64,000 nt of DNA from CALHVX01 sp964640725 (GCA_964640725.1 CAZXIJ010000008.1:62001-126000), one strand, 5' to 3'; shown: positions 35,340 through 44,684, counted from the stretch's first letter. A program made the numbers and translations. The notes: generated by a model not told the origin, from the sequence alone.

Positions 35340-36411
35340 GTTTCAGGCCCCGGGCCGTCTGGGCGATCCGAATCGCACGGCCGCCACCGATCCGCGCCTC
35401 GACCCGAGGCTCGCCGTGGCGATGGCCATGGTTGCAGAGATGGATGCGCAGGCAGAAACGCCAGATCCAAACTGCAGCTACGAAGAGGCGCTCGAGCACT
35501 GCCTGGCCTTTGAGCAACGCACGGAAATGACGCACGGGATGGAGCGCGAGGCCATGCCGGAGCGCCCGGATGTGCAAGTCAGCCGCACGACAATCTCCGG
35601 TGTCGATGGCAACGAGATTGTGCTGTACGTGCATCAGCCCCGGGAGCGTCGCGGACCGCTGCCGGGCATCCTGCATACCCATGGGGGCGGCATGGTGCTC
35701 ATGCGCGCGAGCGATCCCGGCTTCGAGCGCTGGCGGACGGAGTTGGCCCATCGCGGGGCCGTGGTCGTGGGCGTCGAGTTTCGCAACGGCGGGGGCGCCC
35801 TCGGAAACCATCCGTTCCCGGCAGGCCTGAACGACTGCCTGAGCGCCTCCCGGTGGCTGCATGAGCAGCGCGCGGCGCTGGACCTTTCTGCGATCGTGAT
35901 CTCCGGCGAGTCCGGCGGCGGCAATCTCGCGATCGCCACAACCATGAAAGCGATGGCGAGCAATGCGCTCGAGCAGATTGACGGCGTCTACGCGTTCTGT
36001 CCGTACATTAGCGGCGAGTATGCAGAACCCAGGGACGCGCTGGTGTCGCTGCGAGAAAACGAAGGCTATTTGCTCGGCAACGAAGTCATGAGCGCTTTTG
36101 TGCGGGTTTACGATCCTGCGGCCGAGCACGGCCGGAATCCCCTGGCCTGGCCGCTGCAGGCCAGCGCCAGCGATCTGCAGGGCCTGCCACCACATGTGAT
36201 CTCGGTGAACGAGCTTGACCCGCTGCGGGACGAAGGGCTCATCTTCTATCGGCAGTTGCTGGCGGCCGGGGTCCCCGCTGTTGCCCGTACGGTGCACGGC
36301 ACGACGCACGCAGGGGACCTGGCATTTCCGGACATGTTGCCGGACGTTTACGCCGACAGCGCGCGATCGCTGCTGGCCTTTGCAGCGGACCGCGCAGCGG
36401 CGGTGGGCTAG
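35332..36411 (+). CDS. HSL-type alpha/beta-hydrolase (esterase)
   Basis: The 359-residue product uses a GTG at 35332 that overlaps the preceding stop by eight bases; no nearer ATG fits. Hormone-sensitive-lipase features are clear: the oxyanion HTHGGGM near residue 120, the nucleophile GESGGGN near 195, Asp in NELDPLRDEG and His in GTTHAGD near 325. It is coupled to the copper monooxygenase-like gene, so both may act on one substrate (an ester or a hydroxylation product). The stop overlaps the convergent 154-residue gene by four bases. Confidence 0.85.
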   Translation: MSKFQAPGRLGDPNRTAATDPRLDPRLAVAMAMVAEMDAQAETPDPNCSYEEALEHCLAFEQRTEMTHGMEREAMPERPDVQVSRTTISGVDGNEIVLYVHQPRERRGPLPGILHTHGGGMVLMRASDPGFERWRTELAHRGAVVVGVEFRNGGGALGNHPFPAGLNDCLSASRWLHEQRAALDLSAIVISGESGGGNLAIATTMKAMASNALEQIDGVYAFCPYISGEYAEPRDALVSLRENEGYLLGNEVMSAFVRVYDPAAEHGRNPLAWPLQASASDLQGLPPHVISVNELDPLRDEGLIFYRQLLAAGVPAVARTVHGTTHAGDLAFPDMLPDVYADSARSLLAFAADRAAAVG

Positions 36412-36872
36412 CAGCCCCGCATCAGCTTGATCAGGCGTTGGCGGCCGATCCCTGCTTCGGTCTCCAGTCCCTGAGCCAGGACCTGCTTGGCGCGCATCTC
36501 GAAGCGCAGGTCCTTGCGATGCATATCGGCCAGGGCCCGGTAGGCGTTGGCACGCAGCAAGGCGCTGTCCGACTTTGCGAGGCGCCGCAGGGCATCGAGC
36601 CGAGTGTCCAGACAGACCTTGCCCCGGGGGGCCAGATCGCAGCATTGCAGTAGTACCCAGCTTCGGGACTGCTCTGGAGCCCGGGCCAGGGTCTCGTCGA
36701 GGGCTCGCCAATCCTGATCGGTCAGGAGCAGCCCTGAGCGCAGTTGCTCCAGCAGTCTGCTCTCCGGCCAGCGTTGCTCGTCCTGCGGGCAGGGTTGGCC
36801 GACTTGCACTGCACCATTGCTGGTGCTGGCGGCGACCGAGAGATGTTGAAGGTTCGATTGCGTTGAACTCAT
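36408..36872 (-). CDS. 154-residue helical protein, last gene of the dab operon
   Basis: I do not recognise a family. The sequence is Leu/Ala/Arg-rich and helical, with RLDALRRLAKSDSALLRANAY and ALADMHRKDLRFE giving a HEAT-like look, and it has two neighbouring Cys at about 100. There is no signal peptide or membrane segment. Its ATG overlaps the universal stress protein stop as ATGA, the third such overlap in a row, so it is translationally coupled to DabB, DabA and the stress protein. A role in regulating or assembling the carbon pump is inferred only from this. Confidence 0.65.
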   Translation of the reverse strand: MSSTQSNLQHLSVAASTSNGAVQVGQPCPQDEQRWPESRLLEQLRSGLLLTDQDWRALDETLARAPEQSRSWVLLQCCDLAPRGKVCLDTRLDALRRLAKSDSALLRANAYRALADMHRKDLRFEMRAKQVLAQGLETEAGIGRQRLIKLMRGC

Positions 36873-37861
36873 GTCCGGATTCCCACTGGGTCAGAAGTTT
36901 GATGGTGGCTGGCAGGCGCGAGGATTTCGTCGCTAAAGGACAACGGCGTCCGGAAGTCCTTGGGCTTGATGGTCAGGATGGGGCAGGCGGACGCGGTCAA
37001 GATGGCTTCGGCGCTGGTGCCGATCAGCACCCCGGGCCGCGCGCTGGTGCCCACGGTGCCCATGACGATCAGGCTGGCACCGGTCTCCCGGGCAATGTCT
37101 GGCACGCAACGCGTGACGGGGCCCTGCCGCAGATGGCTCTGAGTCGTCAGGGCAGGAGACGCCGCGTTGATTCGGGCCACCAGCGTGTCCATCCAGCTTT
37201 CGTGGCTGCGACGTTGCAACTCGACGAAGCCCTGCCATTCCTCGCCATCCAGGTCCACGGCAGCGTCTTCTTCCAGCTCTTCGGCGTAGGGTAACCAGGC
37301 ATGCACGATGTGCAGTTGCGCACCGAGATTCTCGGCCAGGGAGGCCGCGGTGAGCGCCAGCACGGTTGTGTTCTGCTCGGTTTGCGGATGCGGTGTGGTG
37401 AGGCTGTGATCCACGGCCAGCAGCACGGAATCGAGCTGTTCGCTGGCGCCCGGCTGCATGGTCCAGACTGCGCAAGGGCACTTGCGCACCAGGTGCATGC
37501 CAGTGGCGTTGACCTCGGTGCTCGGGCCTTTGTCGCTGACGTGTACCACCAGGTCGAAGTCTCGCTGAATCACCTGTTCGGTAATTGCGACGAAGGCCTG
37601 GCCCGACAGGATCGTGTAGTCAATCGGGAGGCGTTGCATGTAAGGCTTGCACAAGGCTCTGAGCCGCTCGAAGGCCCGCTGCCAGCACAGTGCCTTGAGT
37701 CTGCTGGCCATGTCTTTCGCCCCGGGCAGATCGGGCGGAGATTCGATCACGTCACAGACGCTCAGGGTCGCGTTCTGTTGCTCGGCCAGGGCAACGATTT
37801 GCCCCAGGCTGGCGGAGCTGGCGGCCTCGGCGTAGACCAGGATGTTGTGGAACAGTTTCAT
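36869..37861 (-). CDS. Tandem universal stress protein (UspE-like) in the dab operon
   Basis: The product is 330 residues from an ATG at 37861. Two Usp domains lie in tandem (about 1-150 and 155-320). The second has a perfect nucleotide-binding motif G-x2-G-x9-G-T in GTVGTSARPGVLIGTS near residue 265, so ATP binding is likely; the first is degenerate. Such proteins sense or respond to energy state. The ATG overlaps the dabA stop as ATGA. A link of nucleotide level to pump activity is a plausible reading, not shown. Confidence 0.85.
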   Translation of the reverse strand: MKLFHNILVYAEAASSASLGQIVALAEQQNATLSVCDVIESPPDLPGAKDMASRLKALCWQRAFERLRALCKPYMQRLPIDYTILSGQAFVAITEQVIQRDFDLVVHVSDKGPSTEVNATGMHLVRKCPCAVWTMQPGASEQLDSVLLAVDHSLTTPHPQTEQNTTVLALTAASLAENLGAQLHIVHAWLPYAEELEEDAAVDLDGEEWQGFVELQRRSHESWMDTLVARINAASPALTTQSHLRQGPVTRCVPDIARETGASLIVMGTVGTSARPGVLIGTSAEAILTASACPILTIKPKDFRTPLSFSDEILAPASHHQTSDPVGIRT

Positions 37862-40278
37862 CGATGCTCCGCTGGCACGATGGTCCACTGGTCCTGGTAC
37901 AGTCGCTCGATCGGCTCTCCGGTGTCGCTCAGCCGAAAGAGGTACAGCCAATCGTTATCGACCAGCTGCGCCACGTTAGCGTGCGCTTTGTAGATCCGCG
38001 CGATAGCCTCGGCCGGCGCCTGCAGATAGGCGCTCAGGCGCAGCGGTGTATGCATCCAGTCCCGGCCGTTGTGGACCGACTGGTGGGGCAGGCCGATGCG
38101 CAGGTCGCCGCCGTTGCCTTCGAACACACCGATGTTGCCGCCCACAACGTTGTGCAGCAGCTTGTTGCCGCTACCGTAGCGCTGGTTGTCCGTGACCGAT
38201 GCGTTGTACTGGGCGTTGATCCACTGAGCGACCACCATCGGCGCGGTCATGATCAGCTCCAGAATGCTGAAGTCCGGATCCTGTTGCCAGTCGTAGTCGT
38301 GCAGAAAAGTTCGGCCCTGCAAGTCAAAGCCTTGAGTGCGCTGGCGCGGCGCGGCGATAAAGGCTGCGTTGTTTGCAAGGCCCCATTCCGGCCGCAGCTG
38401 CGACCAGTCCCGGGCCCGGCGCCGGATCGCTGCATCGGTCTTGCGGCGGGAGCCCGGCTTGATGTCCAGCGACGGCGCTCGCTCTGCGCGGGCGGCTGCA
38501 CCGGCATCCTCGAGCCAGCGGGACGCGAGCGGCGGCAGCGGCTCGTCGCTGTAGCAGTGAATCTCGTCGGTGGTGGTGTCGTGCAGTGCCGCGACAAACC
38601 GCGTGTCTGCAGGGATGCGGATGTCCCTGGCGCTCAGCCCGCGCCGGACCTGCTCGTCGTTCAGCAGGCTGGCCAGCACGCGGGCATTCAGCTCTCCGGT
38701 CTGGCCGCCGCAGGCCCCGCAGTCCAGCCCTGCGGCGTGCGGGTTGTTGCGGCTGGAGCTGCCGTGACCGGTCAGCAACACGACCGGCGCGAACTGCCGA
38801 GTCAGGCCCATGGCACTGAGTATGTTGTGGGCCAGGGTAATGCGCTCTGCAGCAGGCAGAGGCTGCCCGTCTCGCTGGAGCGACAGCGAGCGGCCCATGT
38901 TCAGACCGTTCACCGGGTTTTTGCCCTGTGCGGGGAAGAAGCTTTCTTTGAGCAGCTTGGCGGCATAGAGCGGGCCGGTTGCCTCCACCAGCGCGAACAT
39001 GGCGGGGGGCGACTCCGTCAGAGCGTCCCAACGGGCCTTGCCGTTGGTGCGTGCTGGGGCATCGCTGTCTGCCGTTTCGGTGACGGTCAGCCCCGGAGCC
39101 AGCAGACCGGGCAGCTGCGGTCGCTGGTAGCTGCTGCCGGCTGGCTGGTAGGCGATGGGCAGCCCGAAGAATCCGGCAAACCCGATGGTCTGGATCCTGC
39201 CGTGCTGGGCTTCCAGGTGTCGGCGCATCACTTCAGAGCGGACATCGATGCAGAAGACGGCCTGCAACATCGGCCGCTCTTCCTGCTCGGGACGCACCCA
39301 GCTGCGCAGGTGCTGGTGCAGGTTGGCCTGGTAGGTTGCCTCTGCGGCGCGTTGCCAGGCCCAGTCGGCCTGCTGCTGTTGCGCATGCTCCGTGATCAGC
39401 TGCGCGCCGGTCGCCAGCTGGTGCTTCCAGAGCCGGTCCAGGCGCCGTGCCGCGAACTCGTCGTTGGCTTTCAGGTAGCGCCAGATGGCCAGGTCCCATG
39501 CCATGCGCATGGCCAGCAGGTCGCTCATCAGGTTTTGCGTTCCGCCGGCGAGAGCTTGCTGCCATTCCAGATAGGCGATCCAGGATGCCCAGCCATTGAT
39601 GTCGAGCAGGAGCGCGTGGGCGTAGAGCGACGCCGATTCGGCGTCCAGCGCCAGCTCAGCGGCGGCGGTTTCGAGCAACTCCTCGGCGGTGTCCGGCAGC
39701 GCTTCGAACTGCGTTGCAAGTCGCGGCGTGCCCATCAGAATGGGGATCCCCCGGTCCATGCGCAGAGCCGTCAGCCACAGGTCATAGAGGCGGCCCGGCT
39801 CGCCGCCCTCATGGAGCTCGCCGCCACGCTGAAACACCCGCGCGCAGAACTGGCTCAGCTGATGAATGATCTCATCGCCCCAGGCCATCTCGTGCTGCCG
39901 ATCGCGCTCGCTGTCGAGCAGGTCGCTGATGTTGTGCCAGTGAGACGGTGCGTCGGTGCGGCGGGCGGCCTCGCGCAGCTCGCCCGCGCTTGTGTCCACG
40001 CCCTGAGCGCCGGCGGCTGCGGCCAGCTGCTGGTCGCTGATCGGCTGCGCAGCGTTGCCGGCGTGGAGCGCCGCCGGAGCGACCGCGCGGCTGCGACCGA
40101 GGGCTGCCAGCCGGGCGGCGACGTCCTCGGCGGGCAGATGGCGCAGTTCCCAAAAGGGATTGACGGCGATCAGCTTATCCAGCGGCCAGGTTGGCGCAAT
40201 CATCGAGCAGCTTTCCTTGAGAGCAGCGCGGATTGCGCTGTCGGCTCCTGCGATCGGTGCCTGATCTGCGAGGCTCAT
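37858..40278 (-). CDS. dabA: DabA, carbonic-anhydrase-like subunit of the DAB inorganic carbon pump (DUF2309)
   Basis: The product is 806 residues from an ATG at 40278. The zinc ligands known from Halothiobacillus DabA2 (C351, D353, H524, C539, recalled) are all matched here as Cys343 and Asp345 in FCIDVRSE, His505 in LTGHGS and Cys520 in LDCGACGG, with the same 15-residue His-Cys spacing. The family hydrates CO2 to bicarbonate on the cytoplasmic side, driven by the cation flow through DabB. The ATG overlaps the dabB stop as ATGA, and its stop overlaps the stress protein ATG. An open frame continues upstream of the chosen start but reads out of frame through dabB. Confidence 0.93.
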   Translation of the reverse strand: MSLADQAPIAGADSAIRAALKESCSMIAPTWPLDKLIAVNPFWELRHLPAEDVAARLAALGRSRAVAPAALHAGNAAQPISDQQLAAAAGAQGVDTSAGELREAARRTDAPSHWHNISDLLDSERDRQHEMAWGDEIIHQLSQFCARVFQRGGELHEGGEPGRLYDLWLTALRMDRGIPILMGTPRLATQFEALPDTAEELLETAAAELALDAESASLYAHALLLDINGWASWIAYLEWQQALAGGTQNLMSDLLAMRMAWDLAIWRYLKANDEFAARRLDRLWKHQLATGAQLITEHAQQQQADWAWQRAAEATYQANLHQHLRSWVRPEQEERPMLQAVFCIDVRSEVMRRHLEAQHGRIQTIGFAGFFGLPIAYQPAGSSYQRPQLPGLLAPGLTVTETADSDAPARTNGKARWDALTESPPAMFALVEATGPLYAAKLLKESFFPAQGKNPVNGLNMGRSLSLQRDGQPLPAAERITLAHNILSAMGLTRQFAPVVLLTGHGSSSRNNPHAAGLDCGACGGQTGELNARVLASLLNDEQVRRGLSARDIRIPADTRFVAALHDTTTDEIHCYSDEPLPPLASRWLEDAGAAARAERAPSLDIKPGSRRKTDAAIRRRARDWSQLRPEWGLANNAAFIAAPRQRTQGFDLQGRTFLHDYDWQQDPDFSILELIMTAPMVVAQWINAQYNASVTDNQRYGSGNKLLHNVVGGNIGVFEGNGGDLRIGLPHQSVHNGRDWMHTPLRLSAYLQAPAEAIARIYKAHANVAQLVDNDWLYLFRLSDTGEPIERLYQDQWTIVPAEHR

Positions 40279-41840
40279 GAAGACTCTCCTTCCTGGGTGA
40301 TCGGGCTCAGCTGTTTCGGGTTCAGACGGGCGGGCAGCCGCAGAGGCCACAGCCGCAAGGTGGTTCGCGTTGCCCACTCGTCCAGGTACAGGCCGGCGTA
40401 CAGCCAGGCGGAGACCTGCCGGGCGAGAGCCGAGTCCGGCGCCCGTTTCAGCAGCGCAAATCCGAGGCAGAGCAAGCCAATCAACGCGGCTACCCACAGG
40501 TCTGCGAGGGACAGCCAGCTGCTGGGGGCGAACGTCGAAGCGGTTGCCAGGCCACCGGCAACCAGTGCCTTCTGGCCGAGAATCGCCGTGAGCAGGACCG
40601 TGCCCAGGGCAGCGGCGGCGAGGAAGGGTGCTTTATGGGACACGCTGCTGCGTTCTGCGAGCAGCACGGTCAGCAGCGCCGCAACCAACAGCCAGGGGCT
40701 GAGCGGGCCAGCCGGCGCGAGCAAAGTTGCGGCAAGCATCGTGACGGGCAAGGCGATCGCCAGGGCGAGCAGCCAGTGACCGGGCGACGTCTGGCTGGCC
40801 GGGGCGACTTCCCGAATCAGATAGCGCTCAACGGTTGCCCCGGCAGTCAGGAAGAACCAGGCCTTGTAGCAGGCGTGCGCCAGCAGATGGAGCAGGGCCA
40901 GCTCGTACAGACCGAGCGCGCACTCCACCAGCATCAGGCCCATTTGCGCAGCGGTGGACCAGGCCAGTTTGACCTTGACGGTGACTCGGGTCGCCATGAC
41001 CAGCGCCGCGACTACCGTGGTCAGGCCGGCGACGATCAGCAGCAGCCACTGAGCCGGTGCGGCCGCGCTCAGCAGGGGCCCGAAGGCGATGAGCAGGTAG
41101 CCCCCGAGGTTGATGATGCCAGCGTGGAGCAGGGCTGAGACCGGCGTCGGCGCTTCGACCACCTGAATCAGCCAGCCGTGCATGGGCAACTGTGCGCACT
41201 TGATCAGCGCGGCAAGGGCGATCAGCAGCGCCGCCGCCTGCTGATTGAGGCTCAGGCTCTCAACCGGATAGGCCGCGATGATCGTGCTGATGTTCCAGGA
41301 GCCGTGTTCCAGGAACAGAAGCAGCGCAGCACCGAACACCGCGAGTTCAGCGATCCGCGCGAACAGGTATTTTTTATGGGCGGCCAACGCTGCGCGCGGG
41401 CGGTCTGGATAGAACAGCAGCAGCTCGTTCAGCGTCAGGCTGATGGCAACCCAGCCGCCGAGCAGGACCAACAGGTTATCGGTCAGCACCACAACGCTCA
41501 CCGCGGCGAGGGTGATGTGCAGCATCGTTGCGTAGCGCGCCTCCCTGGCTTCGCCCGCCAGGTAGTTGCGGGAAAAGTTGGCCACCAGCAAGCCGACAAA
41601 GCTGATCAGTACTGCCAGCAGGAAGCTCGCGGGGGCGCTGCTGATCCAGCCCGTTGTCGCCACGGTGTCGGCGCCGAAAACGAAAAAAGCGATACAGCTC
41701 GTCATGGCAGCGCCCAGCGCGGCTGAGTTCAGCCAGAAGGCCAGCTGCCAGCGATGGCGGGAGGCGCTGACGGCAGCCGCCAGCAGGTGCAGAGCCGGGA
41801 TCAATACCGGCAGCGTCGACAAAGATAGGGGCAGGGTCAT
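40275..41840 (-). CDS. dabB: DabB, membrane subunit of the DAB inorganic carbon pump (NuoL/MrpA-like)
   Basis: The product is 521 residues from an ATG at 41840, with about 13 hydrophobic segments across its length. It belongs to the proton-antiporter (NuoL/Mrp) superfamily, shown by LFARIAELAVFGAALLLF near 180 and LIKCAQLPMHGWLIQVVEAPTPVSALLHAG, which cannot be quoted whole but spans about 225-255 and holds the conserved Lys and His. DabB couples inward cation movement to the DabA reaction. It is first in a four-gene operon and is divergent from a LysR gene with 120 bases between the starts. Confidence 0.93.
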   Translation of the reverse strand: MTLPLSLSTLPVLIPALHLLAAAVSASRHRWQLAFWLNSAALGAAMTSCIAFFVFGADTVATTGWISSAPASFLLAVLISFVGLLVANFSRNYLAGEAREARYATMLHITLAAVSVVVLTDNLLVLLGGWVAISLTLNELLLFYPDRPRAALAAHKKYLFARIAELAVFGAALLLFLEHGSWNISTIIAAYPVESLSLNQQAAALLIALAALIKCAQLPMHGWLIQVVEAPTPVSALLHAGIINLGGYLLIAFGPLLSAAAPAQWLLLIVAGLTTVVAALVMATRVTVKVKLAWSTAAQMGLMLVECALGLYELALLHLLAHACYKAWFFLTAGATVERYLIREVAPASQTSPGHWLLALAIALPVTMLAATLLAPAGPLSPWLLVAALLTVLLAERSSVSHKAPFLAAAALGTVLLTAILGQKALVAGGLATASTFAPSSWLSLADLWVAALIGLLCLGFALLKRAPDSALARQVSAWLYAGLYLDEWATRTTLRLWPLRLPARLNPKQLSPITQEGESS

Positions 41841-41885
41841 GGCGGCGTCCGTTACTTGAGCGGGGGGAGTATTGCGGCGACCCAA

Positions 41886-41934
41886 ATATCTGTAAAATAG
41901 ATATAAAAGCAGTTAACGTTCTGTTAAATAGAAC
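41886..41934. promoter_or_regulatory. Twin LysR-type operators overlapping the dab promoter
   Basis: Two near-identical sites lie in the dabB/LysR intergenic region: TCTGTAAAATAGA at 41889-41901 and TCTGTTAAATAGA at 41920-41932 (12 of 13 bases equal, 31 bases apart, about three helical turns). Each is a T-N11-A box within an inverted repeat: ATATCT-N7-AGATAT and GTTCT-N7-AGAAC. On the minus strand a TTAACA -35-like hexamer (41922-41927) and a TATATC -10-like hexamer (41900-41905) are 16 bases apart and fall inside the two sites. Confidence 0.65.
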
Positions 41935-41960
41935 TAAACCGAAATCGGAGCGTTTGCAAC

Positions 41961-42881
41961 GTGGCGCGCCTCAACTACCGGCACCTGTACTACTTCTGGA
42001 GAGTGGCGACGGAAGGCAACCTGACGCGGACGGCAGAGGTCCTGCACGTCTCGCAATCCGCCCTGTCATCGCAAATCAAACAGCTCGAGGCCGCGGCCGG
42101 CCGGGCGCTGTTTGACCGTCAGGGCCGCAATCTGGTGCTCAACGCCGCAGGACGGCAGGTCATGGAGTTTGCCAACGACATCTTCGCGCGCGGCGAGGCG
42201 CTGGAGGATCTGTTCGAGCGGGGCATGGCGCTCGACACGCAGGTGCTGCGTATCGGCATGCTGTCCACCCTGTCGCGGAACTTCATCGACCGCCTGGTCA
42301 TGCCCCTGATGGCGCAGCCACAGCTGCGGGTGAGCATGCATTCCGGCGGTCTGGACGAACTGCTCGGGCAGCTCGCGCAGCACCAGCTGGATGTGGTGCT
42401 CACCAATGCCGATGTTCGTGGCGCCGACGAACAGGTCTGGCAGAGCCATTTGCTGGCCCGGCAGCCGGTCTCGATCGTGGGGCCCGCCTCGCTTCGACCG
42501 GCAACGCCTTTTCCTCAGGGTTACGAGTCCCTGCGCTGGGTGCTGCCGACGCGCGATCACGACATCCGTCGAAGCTTTGAAGGGTTTTGTACCCGGGCCC
42601 AGTTTGTCCCGGAGATTCAGGCTGAGGCGAACGATATGGCGATGCTGCGGCTATTGGCCCGAGACAGCTGGGCCGCTGCGGTGCTGCCTGCGGTCGTTGT
42701 GCGAGACGAAATTCGGCAGCGCCTGCTGGTGGAGTATCTGAAGCTGCCAAACGTGTTCGAGAGTTTCTACGCCATCACGATCCGGCGATCACATCAGCCG
42801 GAGGCACTGAGGGCAGTGCTGGCGGCGGGGCAGCAGCTGGATGACAGCCTGCAGGTCAAGGAATCGGCGATGCAAGACTAA
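41961..42881 (+). CDS. LysR-family regulator (NhaR-like) of the dab operon
   Basis: The 306-residue product starts at a GTG. The winged-helix DNA-binding domain is residues 1-65 (LNYRHLYYFWRVATEGNLTR, with helix TAEVLHVSQSALSSQIKQLE). The opening NYRHLYYFW is typical of the NhaR subgroup. The remaining 240 residues form a periplasmic-binding-like effector domain. Its divergent position and the twin T-N11-A sites in front make it the likely regulator of dabB-dabA-usp-orf154 and of itself. The effector is unknown; CO2, bicarbonate or sodium are possible. Confidence 0.88.
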   Translation: MARLNYRHLYYFWRVATEGNLTRTAEVLHVSQSALSSQIKQLEAAAGRALFDRQGRNLVLNAAGRQVMEFANDIFARGEALEDLFERGMALDTQVLRIGMLSTLSRNFIDRLVMPLMAQPQLRVSMHSGGLDELLGQLAQHQLDVVLTNADVRGADEQVWQSHLLARQPVSIVGPASLRPATPFPQGYESLRWVLPTRDHDIRRSFEGFCTRAQFVPEIQAEANDMAMLRLLARDSWAAAVLPAVVVRDEIRQRLLVEYLKLPNVFESFYAITIRRSHQPEALRAVLAAGQQLDDSLQVKESAMQD

Positions 42882-42909
42882 GACTGGTTAGCGCCGGGTT
42901 TCATGGCGC

Positions 42910-42933
42910 TGCCGGGGGCTTGTTCCCCCGGCA
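42910..42933. terminator. Hairpin between the convergent LysR and SulP genes
   Basis: TGCCGGGGG pairs perfectly with CCCCCGGCA around a six-base loop, 29 bases past the LysR stop. A smaller hairpin (TGCTGC/GCAGCA) at 42986-43003 overlaps the SulP stop. Either could end transcription. Confidence 0.55.
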
Positions 42934-42990
42934 TAGCCCTTCGTCAGTGGCGTATCACTGGCGTGTCATTGGCGTTTGTGGTGCCTGCTG

Positions 42991-44655
42991 CTAACTGGCA
43001 GCAACACCGGCAATGCCGCCAGTCTGGTCGTCGCGCTGGCGCTGATCGATGTGATCGCGGGCGGCGCGCAGCGCGTCGAGCCGTGACTCGTAGTAGGCAT
43101 CGACGGGCAGGCAGTGGTCTGCGTTCAGTCCCGCAAGTACGCGGCCAACCTCGTCGTTCATGCCGGAGATAAAGACCCGCTTGCCGGCTTCTTTGGAATC
43201 GCAACCGATGGTCTCAACGGCCCGGGCTGCCGATACATCCATGAAGGGCACGCGGCTGAAATCGAGCACGATGGCCCTTGCATCCTTGTTTTTGACGCGC
43301 TCCCGGACCTGATGCCCGAGATCCGCAGCGGCGCCAAAGCTCAACGGGCCGCCAAAGTCGAACAGGGTAATTCGGGTGCGGTAGGCGCTCAGAATCGCGT
43401 TCTCGTCCGGATGCGCGTCGGCGTCTTCGATTTCGGTGGTCGCGGCGAAGGACTTGAGCTGCGCGTCGGCCATCTGTTTCACGAACGCGAGCGCGGCCAG
43501 GACGACGCCTGCCAGCACGGCGGTGATCAGGTCTACGAACACGGTAAAGCCCAGCACCAGCACCATCAGGGCCAGATCCCAACGGGGGCCCTGGTGAGCA
43601 CGCTTCAGGTAGGACACGTCGATGATGTCGTAGCCGACCTTGACCAGAATGCCGGCGAGCACCGCGTGCGGAATTTGCTCTGCCAACGGCGCCAGGATAA
43701 CGACAACGGCCAGCAGCAAGACGCTGTGGAGCATGCCGGAAATGCGCGTCTGGCCGCCGCTGCGAATGTTGACGACGGTGCGCATGGTGGCGCCGGCGCC
43801 CGGAATGCCGCCGAAGAAGCCGGCCGCGATGTTGCCAACGCCCTGGCCGACCAGTTCCTTGTTGGAGTTGTGTCGCGTGCGGGTCATATTGTCAGCAACG
43901 AGGGAGGTCAGCAGGCTGTCGATCGATCCGAGCAGTGCCAGGATGAATGCCGCTTCCAGGACGATCAGCAGGGTGTCGGTCGAGAAGTGCGGGACGATGA
44001 AAGACGGCAGCCCCGTGGGGATGTTGCCGAGGATCGGCATCTGCGCCATGAACAGGCTGGTGACGGTGCCGATGACCAGGGCTGCCAGCGCGCCGGGCAC
44101 GTATTTGCCCCAGGCGGGCGGCCACTTGAAAACGATACCCAGGGTCAGCAGGCCCACAAACAGCGCGGACAGGTTGGGGTCCATGACAGCGCCGGGAATT
44201 TCCATGAGCGCCGGGATTGTGCCGCCGCCCTCGGGCTCGTGGCCAAACAGTCGCGATGCCTGCAGGGCGATGATGATGCAGCCGATGCCGCTCATGAAGC
44301 CGGATACGACCGGGTAGGGCACCAGACGGATGTACTGACCGAAGCCCATCACGCCAAAGACGATCTGCAGCACGCCAGCCAGGACGACCGTGGCGAAGAT
44401 CAGGCTCAAATCACCAGAGAGCGAGGCGAACACGCCGGCGAAGACCACAATCATCGGGCCCGTCGGTCCTGAGATCTGCGACCCGGTGCCGCCAAACAGC
44501 GAGGCAAAGAACCCCACCAGGATCGCGCCGTATACGCCGGCCATGGGCCCGGCGCCAGAGGCCTCGCCAAAGGCCAGGGCCAGCGGCAAGGCGACGATGC
44601 CTGCGGTCAGCCCGCCAAACACATCGCCTTTCAGGTTGGATAGATCAAATTTCAT
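42991..44655 (-). CDS. SulP-family anion transporter with STAS domain, probable bicarbonate uptake
   Basis: The 554-residue protein has 12 or so membrane segments, with the family signature LPLALAFGEASGAGPMAGVYGA near residue 22 (not quoted in full) and SGPTGPMIVVFAGV near 63. A C-terminal STAS domain spans about 430-545 (IVLDFSRVPFMDVSAARAVE). SulP proteins carry sulfate, bicarbonate and other anions; BicA of cyanobacteria is a bicarbonate member. The bicarbonate assignment here rests on the carbonic anhydrase gene 29 bases upstream on the same strand and the dab operon next door. Sulfate remains possible. Confidence 0.85.
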   Translation of the reverse strand: MKFDLSNLKGDVFGGLTAGIVALPLALAFGEASGAGPMAGVYGAILVGFFASLFGGTGSQISGPTGPMIVVFAGVFASLSGDLSLIFATVVLAGVLQIVFGVMGFGQYIRLVPYPVVSGFMSGIGCIIIALQASRLFGHEPEGGGTIPALMEIPGAVMDPNLSALFVGLLTLGIVFKWPPAWGKYVPGALAALVIGTVTSLFMAQMPILGNIPTGLPSFIVPHFSTDTLLIVLEAAFILALLGSIDSLLTSLVADNMTRTRHNSNKELVGQGVGNIAAGFFGGIPGAGATMRTVVNIRSGGQTRISGMLHSVLLLAVVVILAPLAEQIPHAVLAGILVKVGYDIIDVSYLKRAHQGPRWDLALMVLVLGFTVFVDLITAVLAGVVLAALAFVKQMADAQLKSFAATTEIEDADAHPDENAILSAYRTRITLFDFGGPLSFGAAADLGHQVRERVKNKDARAIVLDFSRVPFMDVSAARAVETIGCDSKEAGKRVFISGMNDEVGRVLAGLNADHCLPVDAYYESRLDALRAARDHIDQRQRDDQTGGIAGVAAS

Positions 44656-44684
44656 GATAGTTGGTCCTCTCGAGCGAAGGGGGC

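Noticed and set aside
37864..40779. A 971-codon open frame antisense to dabA and part of dabB
   Set aside because: It is a codon-bias shadow in GC-rich DNA; the sense frame has exact family motifs and the antisense protein has no recognisable domain.
40275..41840. dabB as a NuoL or MrpA subunit of complex I or a Mrp antiporter
   Set aside because: No other nuo or mrp genes are present and the gene overlaps dabA, the diagnostic arrangement of the DAB pump.
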